Part shown: positions 10,196 through 22,739 of the stretch, piece by piece
Numbering within the stretch: position 1 is the first letter of the stretch
Layout of the letters: each line of letters starts with the position of its first letter
Source of the DNA: Isoetes taiwanensis
Taxonomy: Eukaryota; Streptophyta; Lycopodiopsida; Isoetales; Isoetaceae
DNA length: 64,000 nucleotides
NCBI GenBank assembly: GCA_021234155.1
Contig: JAJEKV010000024.1
Location: 11,568,913 to 11,632,912 of the forward strand
Reading direction: 5' to 3'
Notes under the pieces: model-generated
What the model was told of the DNA's origin: nothing
Databases searched by the model: none
The model's input: only the letters and a program-made list of their open reading frames with translations
Program-made: the position numbers and the translations under genes

Positions 10196-13100
10196 GCTTT
10201 TACATGCACACTTTGTAGGTAGGATATAATCCCACCTTAGGAAGTTGGGCACCATAGCGCTGTAAGACAGCGGTCGGTCCATGGCCCATTAATTTTTTAG
10301 AGCTTGTTTAAGGTCCATACTAGACTAATCTTGTACAGACTATCTAGTTTATCCCACTACCTTGCGGCAGCCAAAGTGGAGGACACGTATAGGCTTTTAA
10401 GTTCTACCACGTCGGGGATCATCATCGTATACCCCTAGTAACCAACACCCAAAGATAAGTGACATTGACAAGGTTTGAACCTATGACCAAATGAACACTT
10501 ATTTTGGCATTACTAGACCTATACCAACTCACCACACATCCGTTGGGCAAAACTTTTGCCTTACATGCATACTTTGTAGGTAGGATATAATCCCACCTTA
10601 GGAAGTTGGGCACCATAGCGCTGTAAGAAAGCGGTCGGTCCATGGCCCATTAATTTTTTAGAGCTTGTTTAAGGTCCATATTAGACTAATCTTGTACAGA
10701 CTAGCTAGTTTATCCCACTACCTTGCGGCAAAAAGGAGGAGACACGATAGCTTTTAAGTTCTACCACGTCGGGGATCATCATCGATATACCTAGTAACCA
10801 ACACCCAAAGATAAGTGACATTGGCAAGGTTTGAATCTATGACCAAATGAACACTTATTTTGGCATTACTAGACCTATACCAACTCACCACACATCCGTT
10901 GGGCAAAACTTTTGCCTTACATGCACACTTTGTAGGTAGGATATAATCCCACCTTAGGAAGTTGGGCACCATAGCGCTGTAAGACAGCGGTCGGTCCATG
11001 GCCCATTAATTTTTTAGAGCTTGTTTAAGGTCCATACTAGACTAATCTTGTACAGACTAGCTAGTTTATCCCACTACCTTGCGGCAGCCAAAGTGGAGGA
11101 CACGTATAGGCTTTTAAGTTCTACCACGTCGGGGATCATCCTCGTATACCCCTAGTAACCAACACCCAAAGATAAGTGACATTGACAAGGTTTGAACCTA
11201 TGACCAAATGAACACTTATTTTGGCATTACTAGACCTATACCAACTCACCACACATCCGTTGGGCAAAACTTTTGCCTTACATGCATACTTTGTAGGTAG
11301 GATATAATCCCACCTTAGGAAGTTGGGCACCATAGCGCTGTAAGAAAGCGGTCGTCCATGGCCCATTAATTTTTAAGAGCTTGTTTAAGGTCCATATTAG
11401 ACTAATCTTGTACAGACTAGCTAGTTTATCCCACTACCTTTAAGGGGCAGACCAAAAGTGGAGGACACGATAGGCTTTTAAGTTCTATCACGTCCGGGGG
11501 ATCATCATCGTATACCCCTAGTAACCAACACCCAAAGATAAGTGACATTGGCAAGGTTTGAACCTATGACCAAATGAACACTTATTTTGGCATTACTAGA
11601 CCTATACCAACTCACCACACATCCGTTGGGCAAAACTTTTGCCTTACATGCACACTTTGTAGGTAGGATATAATCCCACCTTAGGAAGTTGGGCACCATA
11701 GCGCTGTAAGACAGCGGTCGGTCCATGGCCCATTAAATTTTTAGAGCTTGTTTAAGGTCCATACTAGACTAATCTTGTACAGACTAGCTAGTTTATCCCA
11801 CTACCTTGCGGCAGCCAAAGTGGAGGACACGTATAGGCTTTTAAGTTCTACCACGTCGGGGATCATCATCGTATACCCCTAGTAACCAACACCCAAAGAT
11901 AAGTGACATTGGCAAGGTTTGAACCTATGACCAAATGAACACTTATTTTGGCATTACTAGACCTATACCAACTCACCACACATCCGTTGGGCAAAACTTT
12001 TGCCTTACATGCACACTTTGTAGGTAGGATATAATCCCACCTTAGGAAGTTGGGCACCATAGCCCAGAAGAAGGCAGTGGGTCCATGGCCCATTAATTTT
12101 TTAGAGCTTGTTTAAGGTCCATACTAGACTAATCTTGTACAGACTAGCTAGTTTATCCCACTACCTTGCGGCAGCCAAAGTGGAGGACACGTATAGGCTT
12201 TTAAGTTCTACCACGTCGGGGATCATCATCGTATACCTCTAGTAACCAACACCCAAAGAGAAGTGACATTGGCAAGGTTTGAACCTATGACCAAATGAAC
12301 ACTTATTTTGGCATTACTAGACCTATACTAACTCACCACACATCCGTTGGGCAAAACTTTTGCCTTACATGCACACTTTGTAGGTAGGATCTAATCCCAC
12401 CTTAGGAAGTTGGGCACCATAGCGCTGTAAGACAGCGGTCGGTCCATGGCCCATTAATTTTTTAGAGCTTGTTTAAGGTCCATACTAGACTAATCTTGTA
12501 CGGACTAGCTAGTTTATCCCACTACCTTAAGGCACCAAAGTGGAGGACACATTATAGGCTTTTAAGTTCTACCACGTCGGGGATCATCATCGTATACCCC
12601 TAGTAACCAACACCCAAAGATAAGTGACATTGGCAAGGTTTGAACCTATGACCAAACGAACACTTATTTTGGCATTACTAGACCTATACCAACTCACCAC
12701 ACTTCCGTTGGGCAAAACTTTTGCCTTACATGCACACTTTGTAGGTAGGATATAATCCCACCTTAGGAAGTTGGGCACCATAGCCAGAAGACAGCCGGTC
12801 CCATGGCCCATTAATTTTTTAGAGCTTGTTTAAGGTCCATACTAGACTAATCTTGTACAGACTAGCTAGTTTATCCCACTGCCGCTTGTACAGACTAGCT
12901 AGTTTATCCCACTACCTTGCGGCAGCCAAAGTGGAGGACACGTATAGGCTTTTAAGTTCTACCACGCCGGGGATCATCATCGTATACCCCTAGTAACCAA
13001 CACCCAAAGATAAGTGACATTGGCAAGGTTTGAACCTATGACCAAATGAACACTTATTTTGGCATTACTAGACCTATACCAACTCACCACACATCCGTTG

Positions 13101-13200
13101 GGCAAAACTTTTGCCTTACATGCGCACTTTGTAGGTAGGATATAATCCCACCTTAGGAAGTTGGGCACCATAGCGCTGTAAGACAGCGGTCGGTCCATGG
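10196..13200 (-). repeat. Tandem array of eight ~361-bp units with tRNA-like A/B boxes
   Basis: Eight units can be counted from the marker GGTTTGAACC (near 10472, 10828 as a variant, 11189, 11554, 11916, 12276, 12637 and 13027). Spacings are about 356-365 bases, and 390 for the last, which has an internal 30-base duplication. Read on the minus strand, each unit has TGGTGAGTTGG followed about 42 bases later by GGTTCAAACC. These match the A and B boxes of a tRNA-derived pol III promoter with SINE-like spacing. Most units also have the hairpin CGCTGT-AAG-ACAGCG. The minus-strand ORFs in the units repeat the same peptide and are by-products. The units differ by only a few substitutions, so the array is young. 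Confidence 0.8.
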
Positions 13201-14215
13201 CACAAGCTGTTATGTAATTTCTCATGCAATGCAAAACACTATGTGGAACCATTCTACGTATCTCAATATGCACGATATAGAGGCTGGCATTCCACGTATT
13301 TCAATGTGCACAATATGGCAATCAAGCCACAGGGATGACTTGAATTGAATGATTTATGAACTATGAACTCTTGTTTTTTATAACGAGGACAGCTTGCAAA
13401 AATTTTAAGGTCATAAACAAAGAAAAAAAAAGACTATCGTTCTTTTCTATTTGAATATGAACAATTGCTTAACTTCATTATTGAGTTGACTTGTTTACGT
13501 TCTAATACAAGTCATAAATTAATTGGGGATTTATACAGATTGACGCTCAAGACTTGGAGGATTCCAAACATTCCACCCATTAAAAAAAAATCCAGCGTCC
13601 CGCAAGGGAGAGAGGGAACGCCGCATGCGTCTGCACATGCGGCGTTCCTGGCGCAAATATCAAAGCCATCTCATTGATAAAGAAGATTAGCAGGAGGAAT
13701 GCGACAGTATCTTCGAGCGTTAACTTAAAAAAAAACATGAGGGATTTTTTTTTTGGGCTGAAATCGTGAGCAGAAACAGGAGATTTGGGCCTTAGATGAT
13801 GATCCAAAACATAGGATTTTGGCTCTGTAAAACAAAGTTTGCCCTGTCTTTGCATCAATCGGCGGCTTTAGCTCAGCAACTGCTAAGATTCAACCATTTA
13901 GAAGATTTTGAAGCAGTCCAAACCTTGTTTGGAAGAAAGGGAAACCCTTTTCAAAACTGTAGGAGAAAACAGAAGCTTTTTTCAAACTTTGGAAGCTGCT
14001 TCATTCTTAAGCTGCTTCAAAACCTTTAGAAGCCAAATTGTCGGCGCTGCTTGAGAAACCGTTGGCATCTTTATTTCGAACATCGCTGGAATGGATGGGA
14101 AGGAAGATTCGTTGGATTATCGTGATAATCATCGACATATTCCTCAAAAACGAATATTCAGTGAATTGTTGTGATAATCGTCAGAATATTCGAATATTCG
14201 AGAGGTTCAAGTACG
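13198..14215 (+). repeat. Partial copy A of a ~1.75-kb dispersed/tandem repeat
   Basis: Begins CACAAGCTGTTATG directly after the last 361-bp unit and ends in the AATATTCGAATATTCGAGAGG block. Nearly identical sequence recurs in 16440-18187, and parts recur in 15334-16439 and 18188-18872. No conserved protein frame; short ORFs here are incidental. Confidence 0.8.
13616..13647. repeat. Perfect 12-bp hairpin
   Basis: GAACGCCGCATG, an 8-base loop CGTCTGCA, then CATGCGGCGTTC. The same hairpin recurs with one arm mismatch near 17236-17267 in the next copy of the repeat. Confidence 0.85.
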
Positions 14216-15333
14216 TTCAATCATAAGATTGAGCCTTCCCGCTTTCTTCGAAAGGAGAATGGTCCTGCACCCCTTCAATGACGTTGTACACAACGTCATA
14301 TCTATTCTCTCCCCTTAAGAGGTTATACGCTTCTTACTTAGCGCATTAATTTACTAGCCTTAGCTGACATATATAACTATCTAAGATGGATGCACATATT
14401 ATGTTATCATTTATTTCAATATAGTTATGGGTTACCTACTTAGTTAGAACGATTCTAAACCACAAGGTTTTGTCATCATGACAATTCCTTTTGTCTCAAA
14501 AGACTATTTGATTACTATAATTCTTATTTTAGATGTACCTTGCATGTACTATCCTTTTATATTCTAGATATTCCCCCTTTCTTAGCTATTTAAACTCTTG
14601 AAATATTCCTACCAATCGAATTGATGCCATCGTAACAAGTTGGCCGGACTTGTTAGATTACTTCTTTTCTTTCGGTTGGATTATTCTTTTGGAGGTACTA
14701 GATTTATACATGGTCAACAATTATCCTAGTAATGATTCCTTCTTAGCGAGGTGATCAATCTCACCAAGTGGTTTCAATATGTTGGACGTCTGTTAACAAT
14801 CGTGTATAATTATAGTTACTCCTATGCATTTCCTTCCTAATCCTTGACGCTTAGCTCAATATTGGGGCAATCCTTTCAGCGTGAATATCTGGAAATGCCT
14901 TCTAATCCCAATATGGATGTTACCGTCTATACATTTAACCTACTAGGTCCCATGGCCTTAGATCCTTGAGCTTGCTAGAAGCTTATCCACTCGTTGCCTG
15001 CTTGAAGTAGCAAGGTGACGTTCTTCCGAGTCGCTCGATACTTCAGTCTCCTTGACGGTGGCTCCTCTTTATGTAGAGGTTGACTTTGTTCGTTAGAAGC
15101 CTCTCATTGCTGGTGGCTTTGATGGTGTAGTTGATCACTTGAAATCTTCCATGCCGCTTTTCAAAGCCTGAAGGTCGCGCCGTTGAGAAAAAAAAAATCT
15201 TTCATCTTGAACTCTTTGTCTTGGCAGCTAAAGGACGACTCTGTATCCGATATTGTTTCTTCGACTCCATGGACGTCTCATACGTCGAGTCCTCTTGTTG
15301 CCCGAAGAGTATTGAGGATGTTGATTGCTAGCC
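14216..15333. other. Unassigned DNA between repeat copies A and B
   Basis: No recognised gene. It separates two copies that both contain the TTAGAAGATTTTGAAGCA block and may be an insertion. No terminal repeats or target duplication were recognised. Confidence 0.4.
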
Positions 15334-16439
15334 GTTTAGAAGATTTTGAAGCAAGCCAAACCTTGTTTGGAAGAAAGGGAAACCTTTCTCAAAACTGTCG
15401 GAGAAAACATAAGCCCTTTTCAAACTTCGGAAGCTGCTTCATTCTTAAGCTGCTTCAAAACCTTTAGAAGCCAAATCGTCGGCGCTGCTTGAGAAATTGT
15501 TGGCATCTCTGCTTCGAACATCGCTGGAATGGATGGGAAGGAAGATTCGGCGGATTATCGTGATAGTCATCGACGTATTCCCAACGAATATTCGGTGAAT
15601 TATTGTGATAATCGTCAGAATATTCGAATATTCGAGAGGTTACGGATTATAACTTCATTTGATCCAACGGCAAGGAATGGTCGGATGAAAAGAATCTACA
15701 AGAACTAAGGTTTATGAGGAGGCTAAACCTTTTGTCAATATGATTATAACCCTCGGGACCGGTAGGGGCCGAGGGGGTTATCTGCTATGCATTGAGGGGG
15801 AGGGGTTGACCTCTCTTAAAAAGCTGGTGGAGGTGATTATCACCATCGATCTGATAACATCTCCAATATAAGCCTTAAAATTGATAATCTTTCAAGAGTG
15901 ATAGATTACTAGAGATAACATGTGCTGTCTGTAATTAAATCGAGATGTTTTGTGGGTTTTGAACATTAATATGCACATGTCATGAGCAATAAATATTTCA
16001 CACAAGGCCATTATCGCACGATACAAAATAACACTAGGTCCAATGTGACCTTTTTGTGGGCTTTGAACAATAATATGCACGTTCATGAGCAATATATATT
16101 TTACACAAGGTTATTATGTAATTTCTTATGCAATGCAAAACACTACGTGGGACCATTCTACGTATCTCAATATGCACGATATAGAGGTTGGCATTCTACG
16201 TATCTCAATATGCACGATATGCACGATATAGAGATTGGGGGTGTTCGTCCCTGAAAAATCCGGCATCTTTTAAAATTTTCCGTTAACAAGAAAAAAATTC
16301 TGGCGAATTTTCAGGTCATTTCCATGAAAATCTCTAGGGATTTCCGGGAAACTACACTAAAATATTGAATATTTCCGGCCGTCTTGAATATTAGCAATCA
16401 TTTCTTCTAGTTACGGAGGTTTCTAATTTCGAACCCTGG
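15334..16439 (+). repeat. Partial copy B of the ~1.75-kb repeat
   Basis: Shares the TTAGAAGATTTTGAAGCA to GAATATTCGAGAGG block with copies A and C, then GAGGGGGTTATCTGCTATGC and the cold-spot CATGAGCAATAAATATTTCA block. It lacks the middle section that copy C carries. It ends before a second GAGGGGGTTATCTGCTATGC at 16444. Confidence 0.75.
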
Positions 16440-18187
16440 CAGAGGGGGTTATCTGCTATGCATTGAGGGGGAAGGGTTGACCTCTCTTAAAAAGCTGGTG
16501 GAGGTGATTATCACCATCGATCTGATAACGTTTCCAATATAAGCCTTAAAATTGATAATCTTTCAAGAGTGATAGATTATTAGAGATAACATGTGGTGTC
16601 AAGATGCTGATCCAAGTGTGCATGTTGCTGTAATTAAATCGAGATAACATTAGGTCCATGTTACCTTTTTGTGGGTTTTGAACATTAATATGTACATGTC
16701 ATGAGCAATAAATATTTCACACAAGGCCATTATCGCACGATACAAAATAACACTAGGTCCAATGTAACCTTTTTGTGGGCTTTGAACAATAATATGCACG
16801 TTCATGAGCAATGTATATTTTGCACAAAGCTGTTATGTAATTTCTCATGCAATGCAAAACACTATGTGGGACCATTCTACGTATCTCAATATGCACGATA
16901 TAGAGGCTGGCATTCCACGTATTTCAATGTGCACAATATGGCAATCAAGCCAGGGATGACTTGAATTGAATGATTTATGAACTATGAACTCTTGTTTTTT
17001 ATAACGAGGACAGCTTGCAAAAATTTTAAGGTCATAAACAAAGAAAAAAAAGACTATCGTTCTTTTCTATTTGAATATGAACAATTGCTTAACCTCATTA
17101 TTGAGTTGACTTGTTTACATTCTAATACAAGTCATAAATTAATTGGGGATTTATACAGATTGACGCTCAAGGCTTGGAGGATTCCAAACATTCCACCCAT
17201 TAAAAAAAAATCCAGCGTCCCGCAAGGGAGAGAGAGAACGCCGCATGCGTCTGCACATGCGGCGTCCCTGGCACAAATATCAAAGCCATCTCATTTTAAT
17301 AAAGAAGATTAGCAGGAGGAATGCGACAGTATCTTCGAGCGTTAACTTAAAAAAAAAAATCAGGAATTTTTTTTTTGGGGCTGAAATCGTGAGCAAAAAC
17401 AGGAGATTTGGCCCTTAGATGATGATCCAAAACATAGGATTTTGGCTCTGTAAAACAAAGTTTGCCCTGTCTTTGCATCAATCGGCGGCTTTAGCTCAGC
17501 AACTGCTAAGATTCAACCATTTAGAAGATTTTGAAGCAGTCCAAGTTTGGAAGAAAGGGAAACCCTTTTAAAAACTGTAGGAGAAAACAGAAGCTTTTTT
17601 CAAACTTCGGAAGCTGCTTCATTCTTAAGCTGCTTCAAAACCTTTAGAAGCCAAATCGTCGGCGCTGCTTGAGAAACCGTTGGCATCTTTGTTTCGAACA
17701 TCGCTGGAATGGATGGGAAGGAAGATTCGTTGGATTATCGTGATAATCATCGACATATTCCTCAAAAACGAATATTCGGTGAATTGTTGTGATAATCGTC
17801 AGAATATTCGAATATTCGAATATTCGGGAGGTTATGGATTATAACTTCATTTGATCTAACGACAAGGAATGATCGGATGAAAAGAATCTGCAAGAACCAA
17901 GATTTCTAAGGAGGCTAACCCTTTTGTCAATATGATTATAACCCTCGAGACCAGTAGGAGCCGAGGGCAGGATTCGAAATTGGGGGGGTTCGTCCCTGAA
18001 AAATCCGGCATTTCTTAAAATTTTCCGTTGACAAGAAAAAAATTCTGCCGAATTTTCAGGCCATTTCCATGAAATTTTCTAGGGATTTCCGGGAAACTAC
18101 ACTAAAATATTGAATATTTCCGGCAGTCTTGAATATTAGCAGGCATTTCTTCTAGTTACAGAGGTTTCTAATTTCGAACCCTGGCCG
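16440..18187 (+). repeat. Full copy C of the ~1.75-kb repeat
   Basis: Runs from GAGGGGGTTATCTGCTATGC to the next occurrence of the same start at 18188, giving a period of about 1748 bases. Includes the imperfect CGCATGCG hairpin and a short (AATATTCG)3 palindromic microsatellite near 17800. Confidence 0.8.
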
Positions 18188-18872
18188 AGGGGGTTATCTG
18201 CTATGCATTGAGGAGGAAGGATTGACCTCTCTTAAAAAGCTGGTGGAGGTGATTATCACCATCGATCTGATAACGTTTCCAATATAAGCCTTAAAATTAA
18301 TAATCTTTCAAGAGTGATAGATTATTAGAGATAACATGTGGTGTCAAGATGCTGATCCAAGTGTGCATGTTGCTGTAATTAAATCGAGATAACATTAGGT
18401 CCATGTTACCTTTTTGTGGGTTTTGAACATTAATATGTACATGTCATGAGCAATAAATATTTCATACAAGGCCATTATCGCACGATACAAAATAACACTA
18501 GGTCCAATGTGACCTTTTTGTGGGCTTTGAACAATAATATGCACGCTCATACAAAGCTGTTATGTAATTTCTCATGCAATGCAAAACACTATGTGGGACC
18601 ATTCTACGTATCTCAATATGCACAATATAGAGGCTGGCATTCCACGTATTTCAATGTGCACGATATGGCAATCAAGCCACAGGGATGACTTGAATTGAAT
18701 GATTTATGAACTATGAACTCTTGTTTTTTATAACGAGGACAGCTTAAAAATTTTAAGGTCATAAACAAAGAAAAAAAAAAGACTATCGTTCTTTTCTATT
18801 TGAATATGAACAATTGCTTAACCTCATTATTGAGTTGACTTGTTTACATTCTAATACAAGACATAAATTAAT
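18188..18872 (+). repeat. Truncated copy D of the ~1.75-kb repeat
   Basis: Starts like copy C and stops where the Mutator-like element is inserted. Its last 60-70 bases match the 87-bp tandem unit found on the far side of that element. Confidence 0.8.
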
Positions 18873-18873
18873 T

Positions 18874-18882
18874 GAGGAAGAA
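18874..18882 (+). repeat. Left 9-bp target-site duplication of the MULE
   Basis: GAGGAAGAA, repeated at 28379-28387. The uninterrupted target GAGGAAGAACTTGTCC is visible at 28466-28481. Confidence 0.85.
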
Positions 18883-19629
18883 GGTGGGTGAAAATATCCT
18901 TACCCTGGTTTTGGTGATTCCATCGCGGTTATTCCCTACCGCGGAATCACAAACCCCCCCCCCCAACGGGATCCGTGCCGGAGGCCCCGTTTTCCGTACC
19001 TGACAGTACGACAATAAATTCAATACCGTCCCGCGGAATCACAACTGTAGAATACTGCCGGATGGAATCACCACGTATTTATACCTCGCGAAGGAATCAC
19101 GACGACGGAATACCGTCGGACGGAATCACCACGGAATTATTCCACGCGATGGAATCACGGCGTTGTAATACCGCCGGATGGAATCACCACGTGAGAATTC
19201 CTCCCGAAGGAATCACGGCCAGGGAATACCGTCGGACGGAATCACCACGGAATTATTCCACGCGATGGAATCACGGCGTTGTAACGGAGGCGCCGGATGG
19301 AATCACCACGTGAGGATTCCACCCGAAGGAATCACGCCCAGGGAATACCGTCGGACGGAATCACCACGGAATTATTCCACGCGATGGAATCACGACGTCG
19401 TAATACCGCCGGATGGAATCACCCGCCAGGGATCCCACGGCACGGAATCACCACCTTACAATTCCCCCGGACGGAATCACCATATTCTGATTCCCCCGGA
19501 CGGAATCACCACCTTACAATTCCTCCCGGCGGAATCACCACAATACGATTCCTTCGGACGGAATCACCAAGCAAAATCTGATTCCGTCCGGTGGAATCAC
19601 GTCGCCGTGAATCCACCGGATGGAATCAC
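18883..19629 (+). repeat. Left terminal inverted repeat with ~22 GGAATCAC motifs
   Basis: About 22 copies of GGAATCAC(C), spaced roughly 30 bases, each preceded by strings such as CCGGAT, CCGGAC or GCGAAG. A 110-120-base internal duplication (19198-19310 region) makes it longer than the right TIR. A run of 11 C lies near 18953. The spaced octamers look like transposase-binding sites. Overlapping ORFs are incidental. Confidence 0.85.
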
Positions 19630-19867
19630 CAGTGGAAAATTCTCCAAAGCGAATGCATGTTCGACACGTCGCAACATCAAGACCGCATTCATGGACCGGA
19701 TCGACGGCCGGTGGTGTGTGGATCGTGAGTCCAACTTCGCCGAATTTAAAAACGCGTGCATCCCCCGCACCCTTTTGTGTACCATCGCGATGGAATCACC
19801 TCCTCTATTCATCCAGAGGGATTCACTGGCATTCCTCTCGCTCTAGGGCGGCATCGGGGAGCTCGGG

Positions 19868-22641
19868 ATGGATTTGGACGAGAGGATCGAGGAGGTTAGT
19901 GCCTGAAAACAACCCGATTTGCATGTCCTTGCGGCGGGGCAAGCTCGATAGCATTTTTATTGACCGGTACCAAATCGGGCATTTGGCAAACAGACCACTT
20001 GAAGGGCATTTTGATCCTGATCGGCCCCTCCGGGTTATGTTAGAGCACCAGAGTCCTGAACCAGAAGGAGGAGGTAGTCAACCGGTTTGGGTGTGCCACA
20101 TTCCCACCTCACGGGTTGGGGATTTCATAGCCGGGGAGCAAAAAAGTGGGGAAGCACCATGCAGTTTCTACATAAGAAGCTCTCAAAGAAATAAAGAGCT
20201 ATCCAAACCGGGCAAAGGTTCATATTTGACTTTGAAGAGGTGTGAATTTCCTTTCCCTAGCTTGTGACAATTTATTTGGATTTTAAAGCTTGTCTGATTC
20301 ATTCCCTGTGCAACAAAGGTACTGGTGTGTCTTTGGGCCAGAAGACAATTCTGAGAACACTCATGTTGTTGAGGATCGACGTCCCCCTCGAGGCCAAAGA
20401 AGGAAGAGGATTGAGAGAGGGGAGAGTGTTAGAAGGGGTTGCCAATGTCATTTTACTTTGAAACAGCTCTATCTTCTTCCCAATTGCACTCAAATTACCT
20501 ATCACAAATGGGATCATGTGAACAAGCAAGGTGCAATCTGCCATGGTAAAGCACAACCTATTGAGAAAGGGTTGAGGTATAGGCTAGCAATCGTGGCTCT
20601 ACTTTGAAAAGAAAGAATGGATCAAACAGAAGCTAGTGCACTATATAACACCTAGAATGGTGATGAACATCCACCAGGAGAGGGTGAACTTGAAGAAAGA
20701 ACTGGTTGGTTTGGAGGGGTTGTGTAGGGACGACATGTTGAAGATGCATGATGTCTACAATATTGATAAATTGGTGGCTCGAAATGTATGGAAGTTGCAT
20801 GAAGACCAAGCAACAAGCATCAACATGTGGGTCCAACAACACCAAGATTGTGTCTTCCACTACGAACAAGGTGACATCTTTCAACTTGGGGTCATGACTC
20901 CCATTCAAAGGGATGCCATGCTGAGATTCGGAAAGGATAGAGCTATATGCCTTGACTCCACCTACAAGACAAACGAGAAGAGGTTTGGTTGCTCTTTTTT
21001 AGGTTTCTTGGAAATTAGGTTTGCTAAAGCGTGTTTCTATTTACATAGGTATTACCTCTTCACTCTCATTGGATTCGATGACCACTTCAATGGGCTGCCA
21101 CTGGCTTGGATAATCACGAATACCCAAAAGAAAGAGACAATAGCTAGATGGTTGGAAGCTATGAAAGTGTGGATTGAACATCACGACGACACTTGGAAGC
21201 CCTCATGTTTTATCACCGATTCTTGTGACGCCGAAGTACAGGCGATAAAGAAGGTAACATTGTTTGCTAGTTTTCCTCATTTTCATTCTAGCTTATTTGG
21301 TTCCATACTAACCCATGTGTCAACTTTCCACCTCCACCATAGGTTTTCCCTACCAGACGCGTGTCAACCTTTGCATCCGCACGTGAGGAGAGATTGGTTG
21401 AAGTGGTTGACAAAGAACGTGAAGAATAAAGATTTGAGGAACCAAATGTTCAAGGAGTTGGGCGAGATCATGTATGGAACAAAGTGTCCCCCAGGTAACA
21501 ATGAGTATGGGGATGATTACATACAGGCTGTTAGAGAAGAGGCTTCGAGGAAGTTGGAAGCATTAAAGAGAAGGTACCCACAATATCCAAAGTTGGCGGC
21601 CTACATGAGTCAAGAGTGGACTCGCAACATTTGTGATTGGGTCCTGGCCACAAGAATGTTTCCCCATTCCAATCAAGAAACCAATGCTGCAATAGAGGCT
21701 TCGCACAAGGCACTAAAATTGCGCCTCGGGATTTCCAAGTCCCAGTTAAAGGGCAGAAGGATAGATTGGCTACTTCACATGCTTGTCCATGATGTGGAGA
21801 CCCACATGGCATACTCTAGGTAATTACTGGAAGTGACTAAAATTTGCTTCATGTATGCACTAACCCTCCATATTGTATCATTTGCTTGCGACAGGGGGGT
21901 TGAAGGAAGCTGGTTTTGTGATAAACACATCACAAGAGCAAATTATAGAGTCGGCTATTCAAGGGCTAGGCAAATTCCCGATGATGCAGTCACATTCGTG
22001 GACCTCGATGGAGGAGAGGCCTATGTCCAAACTCTCGATTTGAACCGCCAACCCTACTTTGTCAATGGGGCAAATAAGAATTGGGCGAGTTGTGATTGCC
22101 CATGGGGCGCCAAGGGGAACATTTGCAAACACCAAGTGAAGGTTATCCAAATGATGGATAGGTACAGGGATCAAGATCTCCTTGAAGTTCTAGGGTCCCA
22201 ACATGGAAATGCATCTGGTGGCATGGAGCTCCTAGCCCATGTAGATCTGGTAACACCCATGCCAATATCCTTGAAGGGGCCGAGGTGGACATAACTAGTC
22301 TACAAGATGATATTAAACCAACCCCAAGAGTTGGCTTGACAGTGGAAGATGCTAGGGCATCTTTGGAGTCTTGTGTTGCTAGGGTTATGGAGCGGGCCTC
22401 AAAGGATCCCACCCTCCTCATAGCCACCGAAGTGATGATGAGACAGCTTGACACAAGACTCGAAAGGATGAATGAGGAGGAGGCCAATGACACAACCATA
22501 ACATCTCTGCCAGTTTTGAGGGAAGAGGAGGCCTATGGCACGAGTCTTGCTAGGGTGAAACCACTCTTGGAAATAGGGAAGAAGGAAGCAAAGAAAAGGA
22601 AAGTTAGTTGGAAGGAATATGAAATGGAAAACCTTGCCTAG
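19868..22641 (+). pseudogene. MULE transposase with SWIM zinc finger, frameshifted
   Basis: Coding segments on the plus strand, in order: an N-terminal segment (about 19,900-20,238, with FIAGEQKSGEAPCSFYI); RGCQCHFTLKQLYLLPN (about 20,430-20,590); a catalytic region with LDSTYK (first Asp, ~20,955), FITDSCDAE (second Asp, ~21,220) and a candidate Glu in NAAIEASHK (~21,700); a SWIM finger CDC...CKH (22091-22132); and an acidic/basic tail to 22641. Introns 20983-21048, 21254-21342 and 21820-21894 have GT-AG borders, and removing the first and third joins family-like sequence. Apparent 1-nt shifts occur near 20590, in 21360-21390 and near 22260-22275, so the gene is probably inactive unless these are consensus errors. 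A start at 19868 is a guess; the TIR would act as promoter. Confidence 0.75.
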
Positions 22642-22739
22642 ATGTATTAATACTCTATGTATAACCCTAACTACTACATGTATAAATAGTCTATGTATAA
22701 CCCTGACTACTCCATGAAATAGTACTCGATGTATAAATA

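Noticed and set aside
10472-10535. tRNA gene on the minus strand
   Set aside because: A and B boxes are present but acceptor, anticodon and D arms do not pair, so it is tRNA-like promoter sequence only.
10422-13273. Repeated minus-strand ORFs of ~75 codons starting MDRPLSYSAMVPN
   Set aside because: They are the same frame of the 361-bp tandem unit read over and over, with no codon-level conservation beyond that of the DNA.
16425-16440. B-box-like TTCGAACCCTGG near 16430 and 18175
   Set aside because: Minus-strand GGTTCGAA occurs without an A box or tRNA fold nearby.
18975-19846. Overlapping ORFs with repeated MESPR.Y/NHH.IP.DGITT peptides
   Set aside because: Translation of the GGAATCAC arrays of the MULE TIR, mirrored on the opposite strand at the other end; not a protein family.
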